Source: an uncultured SAR86 cluster bacterium (GTDB lineage: Bacteria > Pseudomonadota > Gammaproteobacteria > Magnimaribacterales > D2472). Taken from it: DNA of 64,000 bases. Every line of letters starts with the position of its first letter. The stretch's first letter is position 1. Below the pieces are notes generated by a model that worked only from the letters and a program-made list of their open reading frames with translations, did not search any database and was not told where the DNA came from. The position numbers were made by a program, and so were the translations under genes. The DNA lies in assembly GCA_902586925.1 (NCBI GenBank), contig CACIJE010000002.1, positions 1 through 64,000 on the forward strand, written 5' to 3'. Of the stretch, positions 18,189-27,972 are shown one piece after another.

Positions 18189-18779
18189 ATGAGTAAATTA
18201 ATTAACATTACAAGGTCTGCTGAAGAATATCTTGCTAAATTAATACAAGACAAAAACGAAACAGATTTATCAATAAGAATCTTCATATCTGATCCTGGTA
18301 CTCCCAAAGCTGAGACTTGTCTAGCATATTGTAAACCAGATGAATCAATGCCTGATGACATAATTATCAATTTGGAGCTTATTAATGTAAATCTTGAAAA
18401 AAGAAGCATACCATTTTTGAAAGACTGCGAAGTAAATTTTGATAATGATACTTTTGGGGGTCAACTTACAATTAAGGCCCCAAATGCTAGAGTGCCAAAT
18501 ATTTCACCTGATAGTCCTGTTGAGGATCGGATAAACTATGTAATTTATAATGAAATCAATCCGATGTTGGAATCTCATGGTGGAGAGGTCAGTCTCGTAG
18601 AATTCAATAATGAAAATATTGCAGTTTTACAATTTGGAGGTGGTTGTCAAGGTTGTGGAATGGTTGACTTAACCTTAAAAGATGGAATTGAAAAAACTCT
18701 AGTCGAACAGATTCCTGAAGTAAAAGCAGTTAAAGACACAACAGATCATTCTGTAAATGATAACGCATATTATAAATAA
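18189..18779 (+). CDS. nfuA: Fe/S biogenesis protein NfuA
   Basis: Carrier that delivers Fe-S clusters to client enzymes. An N-terminal degenerate A-type (HesB-like) domain (about 1-100) is fused to a C-terminal Nfu domain (about 105-196) with cluster-binding C153-QG-C156 in GGGCQGCGMVDLTLKDGIEK. The 196-residue length and both domains match NfuA. The gap to the divergent DUF2970-trmA operon is only six bases, so the promoter must lie inside the neighbouring gene. Confidence 0.95.
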   Translation: MSKLINITRSAEEYLAKLIQDKNETDLSIRIFISDPGTPKAETCLAYCKPDESMPDDIIINLELINVNLEKRSIPFLKDCEVNFDNDTFGGQLTIKAPNARVPNISPDSPVEDRINYVIYNEINPMLESHGGEVSLVEFNNENIAVLQFGGGCQGCGMVDLTLKDGIEKTLVEQIPEVKAVKDTTDHSVNDNAYYK

Positions 18780-19424
18780 CTAAATTCCATTTATAGATAC
18801 AATAACTCCAAAGTGGGGATGGTCAAAAAAGTGAATCTCATTATCAAAAATTCTTTTTTCAACATCAATAAATATTTTTATATTATTGTTACTATTTTCT
18901 AAAGTGCCTAAATACAATTTTAGAACTATGTGCATAAATCTTTTTTTATAAAATTTTAGAAAAAATCCATATTTTTTTTTGTCTTCATATTGTAAAAATT
19001 TTGATGATTCTAAACTTGGTATTGTTTGTATCCATGATTTGGAGTCAATTAATTGATATTCAGAATTTTGATTAATCTTATTTTTTAATTTTTCTAATAT
19101 ATTTAAGTCTGAACTATCTCTAAAAATAGGTTCTGGTAGCATCGATAAACTAAGCTCATTATTACTGAATAGATTTTCATAATAGCTAGACATATTTGAA
19201 AAATTACTATATTGGAATTCTTTTTTTGAAGAATTTTGATCAGACAAATAAATAATATCCTCAAAGGGTATCTCTAATGTGCTTTTGAAGGTTTCATTAG
19301 TTTCAAAGTCAGCGTACTTGAAAATAATTAATTCAACTTTGAATTCATTAATAACATTATCTTGACCGAATAAAAGACATGGCAACATAAATAAAAAAAG
19401 AAAATTAAATTTATAACAGTTCAT
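18780..19424 (-). CDS. csiV: CsiV-like exported protein
   Basis: Predicted periplasmic protein of the CsiV family, whose Vibrio cholerae member binds peptidoglycan and affects cell shape under D-amino-acid stress. A signal peptide (MNCYKFNFLFLFMLPCLLFGQ) is followed by the family opening FKVELIIFKY and the C-terminal FDHPHFGVIVSI block. The 214-residue length is in range, but the middle is poorly conserved. The position next to mfd, also seen in Pseudomonas, supports the call. Its start overlaps the mfd end by 14 bases, and its stop lies immediately after the convergent nfuA. Confidence 0.8.
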   Translation of the reverse strand: MNCYKFNFLFLFMLPCLLFGQDNVINEFKVELIIFKYADFETNETFKSTLEIPFEDIIYLSDQNSSKKEFQYSNFSNMSSYYENLFSNNELSLSMLPEPIFRDSSDLNILEKLKNKINQNSEYQLIDSKSWIQTIPSLESSKFLQYEDKKKYGFFLKFYKKRFMHIVLKLYLGTLENSNNNIKIFIDVEKRIFDNEIHFFDHPHFGVIVSINGI

Positions 19425-22400
19425 CTAAAAGTAAATTAACATTTTTTCTTCTAATATTTGAGTCTAATTCATTTAATTTATATATAAACTTATGACTTCG
19501 ATCAATTTGATATTTTTCTGGATACTTAGCAGCTAAATTAATGAGCTTATTTAATAACAAGTCACTAATATTATTTGTTAGTTCTATATTGGTATTTTTT
19601 TGATTAGATTTGACAGACTTGATTCCATTTTTTACTAATCGTAAATTTATCTTTTTATTATCAATTAAATTTAATGTTTCCTTTGGTATTTTTCCACATC
19701 TATCTTCTAAATTTGAAGATAAAATTTTAAGGTCATCATGTGATTCAACATTATTTATTTTTTTATAAATTTTTAATCTTTCAATAGGCGAGGGCAAATA
19801 ATTCTCATTTATATAAGCTGAATCATAAAAATTAATTTCTATATCGAGATTTATATTGTTAACCCCTTCTTTTTGAGATTTAATCGCATCTTTTAACATT
19901 GATAAGTATAAAGACATTCCAATATTATCAATATGACCACTTTGTTTATCACCAAGCATCTCGCCTCCACCTCTTATTTCAAGATCTTCTTGAGCTATCA
20001 TGAAACCCTCTCCAAGATTTGAATGTCTTATTATTGAATCTAACCTATTTCTTGATAACTTTGGAATATCCATAGTCGGTATTAAAAAGTAACAATAACC
20101 TTGTTTTTGAGATCTTCCGACTCTTCCACGTAATTGGTGAAGTTGAGAGAGCCCAAAATTATGTGAATTTATTATTATCATAGTATTTGCATTTGAAATA
20201 TCTAAACCCATCTCAATAATTGTTGTACATATCAATCCATCAATTTCACCATTTTTAAATTCATTCATTATTTTTCTAATCTCTACTTTAGATAACCTTC
20301 CATGAGCGATTGCTACATTGAAATTAGGGAGTATATAATCTATTTCTTTTTTCAGAGCTTCCATTTTACTTATATCATTTTGAACAATAAAACATTGCCC
20401 ACCTCTAATTTTCTCCCGTGAAAGAGCTTCTTTAAGAAGTTGAGATGTTTGAACTTTAAGAAATGACTTTATACTGACTCTATTAGCTGGAGGAGTCTGC
20501 AAGAATGAAAACTCCTTTAATCCTGAAAATACTAGATTCATTGTTCTTGGTATTGGCGTTGCTGATAAATAAAGAATATGAATATTTGATTGTTTATCTT
20601 TAATATAATTTTTTTGTTTAATACCAAACTTGTGTTCTTCATCAATCACAAGAAGTCCTGTATTGCCAAAATTGATATTGTTGTTAAAAACAATATGTGT
20701 GGTTATTAAAATATCAATTTTTTTACTATTAAACTCTTGAATAATCTTATCTTTATTTTTTTTTGTGTTAAACCTATTTAATTTTTGAATAGAAACTGGA
20801 AAGTTTTCAAATCTTTTTAAAAATGAATTATAGTGTTGCTCACACAAGATTGTACTTGGAGTTATGACTATAACTTGTTTATCAGAAAAAACTGAAATAA
20901 AAGCAGATCTCATTGCGACTTCTGTTTTACCAAATCCGACATCACCACACAAAACTCTGTTCATTGGTTTGACTAAAGATAAGTCTTTTTTTATAGATAA
21001 AATTGATTCTAATTGATCTGGAGTTTCAATATAGGGAAACTCATTTTCAAAATCTGATAATAACTTCTCATCAACTTTTAAACTTGTTGAGTTTGAGTTA
21101 TTCCTTCTTGATTCAATATCTAATATTTCTGCAGCATGATCAAATACTCTATTAGCAGCTTTTTTCTTTTTTACCGACCACTTAGATGAGGAAAGTGAAT
21201 CTAAATTAACATCAACATCAGCATTTTTATGATAATTTGAAATTTTACTTATATTTTTTAAGGGCACATATAAAATCTCATTGTCTGCATAAATTATTTT
21301 AAGATATTCACCAAACCTATTATCTGCCTCAATTAACTCCAATCCGTCATATATACCTAATCCATAATCCTCATGAATGACAAAATCTTTTTTATCAAAC
21401 AAATCATATAATCTCTCCTTTTTAATTGTTTGTCTGTTTGAAACTTGGATTTTATAGGTTGATTTATTTACGAATTCTTTATGGATAATTAGTATATTTT
21501 TATCAAGAACATGCATAGGTCTTACAATTTCACCATACATTATCGATATATCTTTATGTATTTCATTTATATGATTAATCACTGAAGCTTTAGTGGAATA
21601 CTTCACTTTTAATTTCTCAAGTTCTGATGGAATAGATGTGATGATTACAACTTTTTTATCAATCACTTTTGATAAAAGAGATTCTTCTAATTCTTTAAAA
21701 GAATTATATTTAAAGTTAATTTCATCAGTTTCTAAAGTATGTATTGATGATATAAACTCAAAAATATCATCAGAATTTACAAATAAATCAGATGGTTTTA
21801 TTAGTGGTCTATTTGAATCATTTGTTTCATCTTCAAATCTCTCATTTATTAACAATTCGTAATTTCCAACTTCATCAATTAGTTCATCACACTTTATATA
21901 GTCATATTCACAAAAAAGCTCTTTAAATGAGCATGTTTCATTAAAAAAAAAGGGGAAATACACCTCAACACCCTCAGGGTTTTTAAAATTCTTTATTTCT
22001 TGAAAAATACTGCAGTATCTTTCATCCTCATTGACAAAATAATCTCTCCATCTATCAATAAACATTGATATTTTATTATCATCAAGGTTAAAAAAACTTC
22101 CTTTGGATAGAGAAAATTTATCTAATTTTTTGATAGAGAGCTGTGATTCAACATCAAAGAATCTTATTGATTCTATTTGTTCGTCAAATATCTCAATTCT
22201 TAAAGGGTTTTTATACATAGGAGAATAAATATCTGTTATTCCACCTCTTACTGAATATTCGTTGATATTTTCTATATTTACTTTTTTTTGATAGTTTAAT
22301 GATTCAATAATTTTAGTTAAATTTTCTGTTGATAGTTTGTCACCTAAATTAAAATTTTCTCTTGATTTATAAAAGTGCCTATTAGGAAATTTCTCAAATA

Positions 22401-22692
22401 AATTTTTTACGGAACTTATTAAAATATGTTTCGTTTTTTTGCTTTCATTAATAATTTTAAATCTTTCTTTCGTAATTTTTTCAGGAATTGAAAAGTGATC
22501 ATATGGAAGAATATCATTTTCAGGAAAGTAACTTATTAACTCTTTATCCATTAATAGACATAATTCGTTATAAATATATTTTGATTCAAAGCTATCCTTT
22601 GCAATCAGGCATATAGAATTAGAAGATTTATCAAAATATTCGCTAATACAATATGCATAATTTTGATAATTAATTTGTTTATTTTTAAGCAT
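19411..22692 (-). CDS. mfd: Transcription-repair coupling factor
   Basis: ATP-dependent translocase that releases RNA polymerase stalled at DNA lesions and recruits UvrA. It has an N-terminal UvrB-like region (PYDHFSIPEKITKERFKII), an RNA-polymerase-interaction domain (DFVIHEDYGLGIYDGLELIEA...LYVPLKNISKISNY), and a RecG-like helicase core with Walker A GDVGFGKTEVAMRSA, DEEHKFGIKQK and LSATPIPRTMN. The QLRGRVGRSQKQGYCYFL segment and a C-terminal TRCF domain follow. The 1093-residue length is slightly short of E. coli Mfd (1148). It leads the leftward mfd-csiV operon and is divergent from two acyl-CoA dehydrogenases. Confidence 0.96.
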   Translation of the reverse strand: MLKNKQINYQNYAYCISEYFDKSSNSICLIAKDSFESKYIYNELCLLMDKELISYFPENDILPYDHFSIPEKITKERFKIINESKKTKHILISSVKNLFEKFPNRHFYKSRENFNLGDKLSTENLTKIIESLNYQKKVNIENINEYSVRGGITDIYSPMYKNPLRIEIFDEQIESIRFFDVESQLSIKKLDKFSLSKGSFFNLDDNKISMFIDRWRDYFVNEDERYCSIFQEIKNFKNPEGVEVYFPFFFNETCSFKELFCEYDYIKCDELIDEVGNYELLINERFEDETNDSNRPLIKPSDLFVNSDDIFEFISSIHTLETDEINFKYNSFKELEESLLSKVIDKKVVIITSIPSELEKLKVKYSTKASVINHINEIHKDISIMYGEIVRPMHVLDKNILIIHKEFVNKSTYKIQVSNRQTIKKERLYDLFDKKDFVIHEDYGLGIYDGLELIEADNRFGEYLKIIYADNEILYVPLKNISKISNYHKNADVDVNLDSLSSSKWSVKKKKAANRVFDHAAEILDIESRRNNSNSTSLKVDEKLLSDFENEFPYIETPDQLESILSIKKDLSLVKPMNRVLCGDVGFGKTEVAMRSAFISVFSDKQVIVITPSTILCEQHYNSFLKRFENFPVSIQKLNRFNTKKNKDKIIQEFNSKKIDILITTHIVFNNNINFGNTGLLVIDEEHKFGIKQKNYIKDKQSNIHILYLSATPIPRTMNLVFSGLKEFSFLQTPPANRVSIKSFLKVQTSQLLKEALSREKIRGGQCFIVQNDISKMEALKKEIDYILPNFNVAIAHGRLSKVEIRKIMNEFKNGEIDGLICTTIIEMGLDISNANTMIIINSHNFGLSQLHQLRGRVGRSQKQGYCYFLIPTMDIPKLSRNRLDSIIRHSNLGEGFMIAQEDLEIRGGGEMLGDKQSGHIDNIGMSLYLSMLKDAIKSQKEGVNNINLDIEINFYDSAYINENYLPSPIERLKIYKKINNVESHDDLKILSSNLEDRCGKIPKETLNLIDNKKINLRLVKNGIKSVKSNQKNTNIELTNNISDLLLNKLINLAAKYPEKYQIDRSHKFIYKLNELDSNIRRKNVNLLLDELL

Positions 22693-22701
22693 CTAGTTGT
22701 G

Positions 22702-22707
22702 TATAAT
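22702..22707 (+). promoter_or_regulatory. Putative -10 box in mfd/acyl-CoA dehydrogenase divergent region
   Basis: A consensus TATAAT lies in the 61-base gap, 46 bases before the acyl-CoA dehydrogenase ATG. No good -35 box is seen at 17 bases. The opposite strand gives TTATAC close to the mfd ATG, which could serve leftward transcription. Confidence 0.35.
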
Positions 22708-22753
22708 GAGGTCCTTATTCTATCAATCAATTTAAATATATAAAGAAATAATT

Positions 22754-23935
22754 ATGGATATAAACTTTAGCAAAGAAGATAGTGCTTTTAGAGATGAGGT
22801 TAGGGATTGGCTCTCTAATGATTATCCTAAGCATGTAAAAGAAAAAACTGATAATGGTATAACAATCACTAAAGAGGATTTAGTTGATTTTCATAAAGCA
22901 TTATCTAAAAAGGGTTGGATGGGTTATAACTGGCCAGTTGAATACGGTGGAACTGGATGGTCTGCCTCAAAATTATATATATTCAATAAGGAACTTGGTT
23001 TGGCAGGTTGTCCTCCAATACTACCATTTGGTGTTGGAATGGTTGGTCCTGTTATTTATACCTTTGGTAATGAAGAGCAAAAAGAAAGATTTTTGCCTGA
23101 TATTCTAAATTTTAATACTTGGTGGTGCCAAGGTTACTCAGAACCAGGATCAGGATCGGATCTAGCGTCACTCAAGACCAAAGCTGTTTTAAGAAACGAT
23201 CTTGATGAAGATTATTATGTTGTGAATGGCTCAAAAACATGGACAACTCTTGCGCAAAATGCAGATTGGATTTTTTGTCTTGTAAGAACAGATAATAGTG
23301 GAATTAAACAAGAGGGTATTTCATTCTTGTTAATTGATATGAAGTCTCCAGGTATTGAAGTTAAACCGATTATAACTATTGATGGTGATCATGAAGTAAA
23401 TTCAGTGTTTTTAACTGATGTAAAAGTTCCAGCCAAAAATCTTATCGGTGAGGAAGGAAAGGGATGGACATACGCAAAATTTTTATTAGCGCATGAGAGA
23501 TTTGGTATTGCAGGTGTTGGAGCATCAATGCGACAACTTAATAGACTAAAAGATATTATTTCAAAATTAGATAATCCTGATTTAAAAAGGAAAGTTAATG
23601 ATTTAGAAGTTGCACTCTCAGCAATTGAAATTACCGAGTTAAGATTGCTATCTGCATTAGAAAATGGTGGTCATCCTGGTGCAGAATCATCAATATTGAA
23701 AATCAAAGGAACTGAAATGCAGCAAGCTTTATCTGAATTATTTGTTGAAGCTTCAGGGGAATATGCTCTTATGTATCCTGGTCCTAAAGGATATGAGAAT
23801 AATGATAAACCAGCAGGACCTGACTATGCTGCAGAGGGATTATCAGGATTTTTGAATTTAAGAAAAACTTCTATATATGGAGGAAGTAACGAGATTCAAA
23901 AAAACATTCTTTCTAAGTTTGTTCTCGGTGTCTAA
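22754..23935 (+). CDS. Acyl-CoA dehydrogenase, PimC-like large subunit
   Basis: FAD-dependent acyl-CoA dehydrogenase family protein of 393 residues. Visible blocks include GWMGYNWPVEYGGTGWSASKLYIFNKE, the FAD/substrate motif WWCQGYSEPGSGSDLASLKT, and the C-terminal RKTSIYGGSNEIQKNIL. In the last block YGGSNE replaces the YEGT form that carries the catalytic Glu of classical short/medium-chain enzymes. This is a pattern seen in heteromeric acyl-CoA dehydrogenases such as the PimC/PimD and steroid-side-chain FadE pairs. A smaller partner is encoded two bases downstream. The natural acyl-CoA substrate is unknown. Confidence 0.85.
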   Translation: MDINFSKEDSAFRDEVRDWLSNDYPKHVKEKTDNGITITKEDLVDFHKALSKKGWMGYNWPVEYGGTGWSASKLYIFNKELGLAGCPPILPFGVGMVGPVIYTFGNEEQKERFLPDILNFNTWWCQGYSEPGSGSDLASLKTKAVLRNDLDEDYYVVNGSKTWTTLAQNADWIFCLVRTDNSGIKQEGISFLLIDMKSPGIEVKPIITIDGDHEVNSVFLTDVKVPAKNLIGEEGKGWTYAKFLLAHERFGIAGVGASMRQLNRLKDIISKLDNPDLKRKVNDLEVALSAIEITELRLLSALENGGHPGAESSILKIKGTEMQQALSELFVEASGEYALMYPGPKGYENNDKPAGPDYAAEGLSGFLNLRKTSIYGGSNEIQKNILSKFVLGV

Positions 23936-23937
23936 TA

Positions 23938-25026
23938 ATGAACCTCAATTATAACGAAGAACAAACCATGCTTCGTGAACAGATTCAAAAATTCTGTGAG
24001 TCTGAATATGATTTTTATAAAAGAGAAGATATTGTTAAATCATCGGCTGATTATGACGAGAATGTTTGGAAGCTTTTTGCAGAGCAGGGTTGGCTATCCA
24101 TGCCATTCTCTGAACAATCAGGCGGTCTTGGCTTTGGGCCCATAGAGCTGTCTATATTGTTTGAGGAATTTGGTAAAGCATTGGTTATAGAGCCATATTT
24201 GTCTACTGTTGTTTTATCAGGCACTTTATTAGATAACTCTACATATAAAGATAGAAAAGAAATTATTGAACGAATATGTAATGGAGATATTCAAGTTTCT
24301 TTGGCATATGCTGAAGCTGAAAAAGGTTATGATTATTTATCCTCCAATACAACTTTTGATAATAATATACTTAATGGTACAAAAACTCTTGTTCTGAATG
24401 GTGCAAATGCTGAAAAATTAATAGTTACATGTGTTAAAGATGATATTTTTAATATTGTAATTCTTGACTCCAAAACTGAGGGTGTTTCAATTAACTCATT
24501 CTCAACTGTTGATGGTCAATCTTGTGCTGAGATATCTTTTGAAAACGTCAAATTGGACGAAACAAGCGTTATATCTTCAGGCGAAAACGCAATAGATTTA
24601 ATCAAACAAACAATAAATCTTGCAACACTTTGTGTTAGCGCAGAAGCTGTTGGTTGTATGGAATCATGCTATACAAAAACTTTGGAGTATACAAAAGGTA
24701 GAGAACAATTTGGTCAACCAATATCAAGTTTTCAAGTTCTTCAACATAGAATGGTGGATATGTTTATTGAATCTGAATTAGCCAAATCTCTTCTTATTAA
24801 AGCTATGCTTGAAGTAAATAATAGATCTGATGATATGTACAAACATGTTTCTGCACTTAAATCATATATTGGTAAATCCGGAAAAGTCTCTGCAAAAGAA
24901 GCTGTTCAACTCCATGGAGGTATGGGAGTTAGTGAAGAGATGATGATTGGTCATTATTTAAAAAAAATGGTTTCAATAGACGCACTATTTGGAAACGCAG
25001 ACTATCATTTAAATTCTTTTTCATAG
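23938..25026 (+). CDS. Acyl-CoA dehydrogenase, PimD-like small subunit
   Basis: Second acyl-CoA dehydrogenase family protein, 362 residues, two bases after the first and probably its heteromeric partner. It begins with the family N-terminal helix region (LNYNEEQTMLREQIQKFCESEYDF), carries GWLSMPFSEQSGGLGFGPIELSILFEEFGKALVIEPY, and ends with LEYTKGREQFGQPISSFQVLQHRMVDM and AVQLHGGMGVSEEMMIGHYLK. Its shorter N-terminal half and the IEPYL motif are typical of the small subunits of such pairs. Together they would introduce a double bond into an acyl-CoA of unknown chain. Confidence 0.83.
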   Translation: MNLNYNEEQTMLREQIQKFCESEYDFYKREDIVKSSADYDENVWKLFAEQGWLSMPFSEQSGGLGFGPIELSILFEEFGKALVIEPYLSTVVLSGTLLDNSTYKDRKEIIERICNGDIQVSLAYAEAEKGYDYLSSNTTFDNNILNGTKTLVLNGANAEKLIVTCVKDDIFNIVILDSKTEGVSINSFSTVDGQSCAEISFENVKLDETSVISSGENAIDLIKQTINLATLCVSAEAVGCMESCYTKTLEYTKGREQFGQPISSFQVLQHRMVDMFIESELAKSLLIKAMLEVNNRSDDMYKHVSALKSYIGKSGKVSAKEAVQLHGGMGVSEEMMIGHYLKKMVSIDALFGNADYHLNSFS

Positions 25027-25066
25027 ATTGCTTAGGTATTCTTTATAAACCATTTATAATCACAGA

Positions 25067-26569
25067 ATGAGCGATAATAGGGATATCAATCTCCAGTCTT
25101 CAAAAAGACAAAAACGCCTATTACCAGAGGATTCCTTCGGTGATTGGAAATGGAGAGAAGGTCTGGCTGAACTAATGGTTCCTATAATAGGGTCACTATA
25201 TCGAAACGGTATCAATATTCTTATTTACGGAAAGTCTCTTGTAAATGAGTCTCCTGTTGCAATTATGAAAGCACATAGATTTGCCAGACAATCTGATAAC
25301 AATGAATTGAGTGAATTAGAAACTTTCCCTATCCTAGAATATATAAGTTCATTAAATCTTGCTGATTGTGAAATTGATATTGGTGAAATTGCAGTTAAAT
25401 GTCCTTTTTTTGAGGATATTAAAAAAGATCCCTCTAAATTGCCTGCCTATTTAAATAAGGAATTAGAATCTGTAATAGATAAAAAATCTGATAGGCCTGA
25501 GGAACCCGCAAATATAGTACTTTATGGTTTTGGAAGGATTGGAAGACTTGTTGCAAGAATGATGACACAAACAACAGGTCCAGGTAATTATTTTAAATTA
25601 AGAGCAATTGTAATTCGTAAAGCTACCGATGATGATATATTTAAAAGGGCTAGCTTATTAACTAAAGACTCTGTTCATGGTCCTTTTGATGGAACTGTAA
25701 GAGTTGATGAAGATAATTCATGCTTAGTTATAAACGGTAACCCAGTAAAGATTATTTATGCATCTTGTCCTAATCAAGTTAGTTATAAAGACTACGATAT
25801 TAATGATCCCATTGTTATTGATAATACTGGTATTTGGCGTGATGAAAAAGAATTATCCGTACATATTCAATCTGGCGCATCAAAAGTCATATTAACAGCA
25901 CCTGCTAAAGGTAAAATTAAAAATATAGTCAACGGAATCAATGATTCTATTATCAGTGAAGGTGATAATCTTATTTCAGCTGCTTCATGCACTACAAATG
26001 CAATAGTTCCAATATTAAAATCTATAAATGATGAGTTTTCAATAAAAGGAGGCCATATTGAAACTGTTCATGCTTATACTAATGACCAAAATCTAATAGA
26101 TAACTTTCATAAGAAAGATAGAAGAGGTAGAGGAGCTCCTTTAAATATGGTTATTACATCTACTGGTGCCGTTAAAGCAGTTGCAAAAGCTCTACCTGAA
26201 TTAGAAGGTAAATTAACCGGTAATGCAATTAGAGTACCCACACCCAATGTTAGTTTGGCAATTTTGTCTCTTGAATTAAATAAAAAAGTCACTACAGAGA
26301 TAATTAATAATTTCCTTCGTTCAATTGCATTTCATTCAAAATATAGAGAAATAATTGGATATGTGAATTCTTCAGAGGTTGTTTCTACAGATTTTTATTC
26401 ATCACCTTTTGCAACAATTGTGGATTCTCAAGCCACTATAACGAATGAAAACAGAATTACACTATATTGTTGGTACGATAATGAATATGGTTATACCAAA
26501 CAAGTTATAAGTTTAGCAAAAAAAATAGCTAAAATTGATTTACCAAGATTACCTAAACCAATTAAATAA
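25067..26569 (+). CDS. gap: Glyceraldehyde-3-phosphate dehydrogenase, long form
   Basis: NAD(P)-dependent GAPDH with an extra N-terminal domain of about 145 residues. The Rossmann motif YGFGRIGR is at 153-160 and the catalytic cysteine is C308 in ASCTTNAIVPILK. The C-terminal WYDNEYGYTKQVI is standard. Long GAPDHs of about 460-500 residues occur in Pseudomonas and marine gammaproteobacteria next to mfd and nqrA, as here. The role of the N-terminal extension is not known. Direction (glycolytic or gluconeogenic) cannot be read from sequence, but isocitrate lyase in the same window suggests gluconeogenic growth is possible. Confidence 0.93.
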   Translation: MSDNRDINLQSSKRQKRLLPEDSFGDWKWREGLAELMVPIIGSLYRNGINILIYGKSLVNESPVAIMKAHRFARQSDNNELSELETFPILEYISSLNLADCEIDIGEIAVKCPFFEDIKKDPSKLPAYLNKELESVIDKKSDRPEEPANIVLYGFGRIGRLVARMMTQTTGPGNYFKLRAIVIRKATDDDIFKRASLLTKDSVHGPFDGTVRVDEDNSCLVINGNPVKIIYASCPNQVSYKDYDINDPIVIDNTGIWRDEKELSVHIQSGASKVILTAPAKGKIKNIVNGINDSIISEGDNLISAASCTTNAIVPILKSINDEFSIKGGHIETVHAYTNDQNLIDNFHKKDRRGRGAPLNMVITSTGAVKAVAKALPELEGKLTGNAIRVPTPNVSLAILSLELNKKVTTEIINNFLRSIAFHSKYREIIGYVNSSEVVSTDFYSSPFATIVDSQATITNENRITLYCWYDNEYGYTKQVISLAKKIAKIDLPRLPKPIK

Positions 26570-26573
26570 AAAC

Positions 26574-26615
26574 ATAGAATCAAAGACGCTTTAGCTTTAT
26601 AATTCTATTGTTTTT
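26574..26615 (+). terminator. Possible terminator between gap and nqrA
   Basis: The inverted repeat ATAGAAT/ATTCTAT (26574-26580 and 26602-26608) encloses an inner AAAG/CTTT pair and is followed by TGTTTTTAT. This looks like a weak rho-independent terminator. The stem is AT-rich and imperfect, so it may only reduce readthrough into the nqr operon, which is likely to have its own promoter in the remaining gap. Confidence 0.4.
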
Positions 26616-26652
26616 ATTGTTACAAAAATAACTTTATAAAGGCACACAAAAA

Positions 26653-27972
26653 GTGATAAAAATATCAAAAGGTCTTGATTTACCCATATCAGGAGCGCCA
26701 TTAAATATAGTTTCAGATGAACCAAAGGTTTCATCTGTAGCAGTGCTATCTAATGACTTTGTAGGTATGAAACCAACAATGCTTGTAAAAGAGGGTGATT
26801 CTGTAAAAGCTGGACAAAAAATCTTTGAAGATAAAAAAAATATTGGTGTTTTTTATACATCCCCATGTGGTGGAATAGTCAGAAATATAAATAGAGGTGA
26901 TAAAAGAAAATTCTTATCTATTGAGCTTGACATTGATGATACTAATGAAGCGTTCAAATTCTTTGATATGGGCAACACATCGAATGAAATTAAAGAATGT
27001 CTCATAAATTCTGGTTACTGGAATTGTTTTAGAACTAGACCTTTTAACAGGACACCTAATGTAAATGATGTTCCAAGTGCTATCTTTATTAATTGTTGTG
27101 ATAGCAATCCTTTGTCAATGGATCCTTACAACATAATTTCCGTAAATGAAGCTGATTTTAGAGAAGGCCTTAGAGTTCTATCTCAATTATTTAAGTGCAA
27201 TATGAATCTGACATATCAAAATGATAATTTTGATATATCGAATGAAGATTTTGAATATTTTCAATTCAAAGGACCCCATCCATCAGGTCTATCAAGTACA
27301 CATATTTCTAAAATTTATCCTGTAAATCTTAATAGAACTGTTTGGACAATTAATTATCAAGACATTATTTCAATTGGTTTCTTGAAAAAAAATAATAAAA
27401 TAAGAACTTCAAAATTAATTTCTTTAGGTGGGCCATCTGTTCATGAACCATCGTTATTAAATGTAAGAGTTGGAGGAAATATTGATGAAATATGCGCTGG
27501 AAAACTTAAACCAAATTCACGCATAATTTCTGGATCTGTTCTTCATGGACACGAATCGGAAGGTGTTATGAATTATCTTGGATTTTACGATTCACAAATT
27601 TCAGCTATACCAGATGAAGTAAATAATATTTTCATGAATTGGTTAATGCCTGGCTCATCTTTACATTCGAAATTAAATGTCTTCATTTCATCTTTTATTA
27701 AACCTAAAAATTTTATTTTCAATACATCAATTGGAGGAGGAGATCGAGCTATAGTACCAATTTCTTCATATGAAGAAGTAATACCAATGGATATCTTGGT
27801 AACACAATTACTAAAAGCCTTAGTGGTGTCTGATATAGATATGGCAGTTGATTTAGGAATGCTGGAATTAGTCCCTGAAGATCTTGCGCTGTGTTCATAC
27901 GTTTGTCCGAGTAAATATGATTATTCATCAATACTCATGGATAATTTAAATAAGTTGTATCAAGAATCATGA
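26653..27972 (+). CDS. nqrA: Na+-NQR subunit A
   Basis: Cytoplasmic subunit of the Na+-translocating NADH:quinone oxidoreductase, implicated in quinone binding. The start is a GTG giving MIKISKGLDLPISGAP, the conserved NqrA N-terminus. The SPCGGIVRNINRGDKRKFLSI and FKGPHPSGLSSTHI blocks are typical. The length of 439 residues is normal. It is the first gene of nqrABCDEF-apbE-nqrM, with junctions overlapping or within about 12 bases. The complex pumps Na+ and pairs functionally with NhaB at 3.9 kb. Confidence 0.96.
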   Translation: MIKISKGLDLPISGAPLNIVSDEPKVSSVAVLSNDFVGMKPTMLVKEGDSVKAGQKIFEDKKNIGVFYTSPCGGIVRNINRGDKRKFLSIELDIDDTNEAFKFFDMGNTSNEIKECLINSGYWNCFRTRPFNRTPNVNDVPSAIFINCCDSNPLSMDPYNIISVNEADFREGLRVLSQLFKCNMNLTYQNDNFDISNEDFEYFQFKGPHPSGLSSTHISKIYPVNLNRTVWTINYQDIISIGFLKKNNKIRTSKLISLGGPSVHEPSLLNVRVGGNIDEICAGKLKPNSRIISGSVLHGHESEGVMNYLGFYDSQISAIPDEVNNIFMNWLMPGSSLHSKLNVFISSFIKPKNFIFNTSIGGGDRAIVPISSYEEVIPMDILVTQLLKALVVSDIDMAVDLGMLELVPEDLALCSYVCPSKYDYSSILMDNLNKLYQES

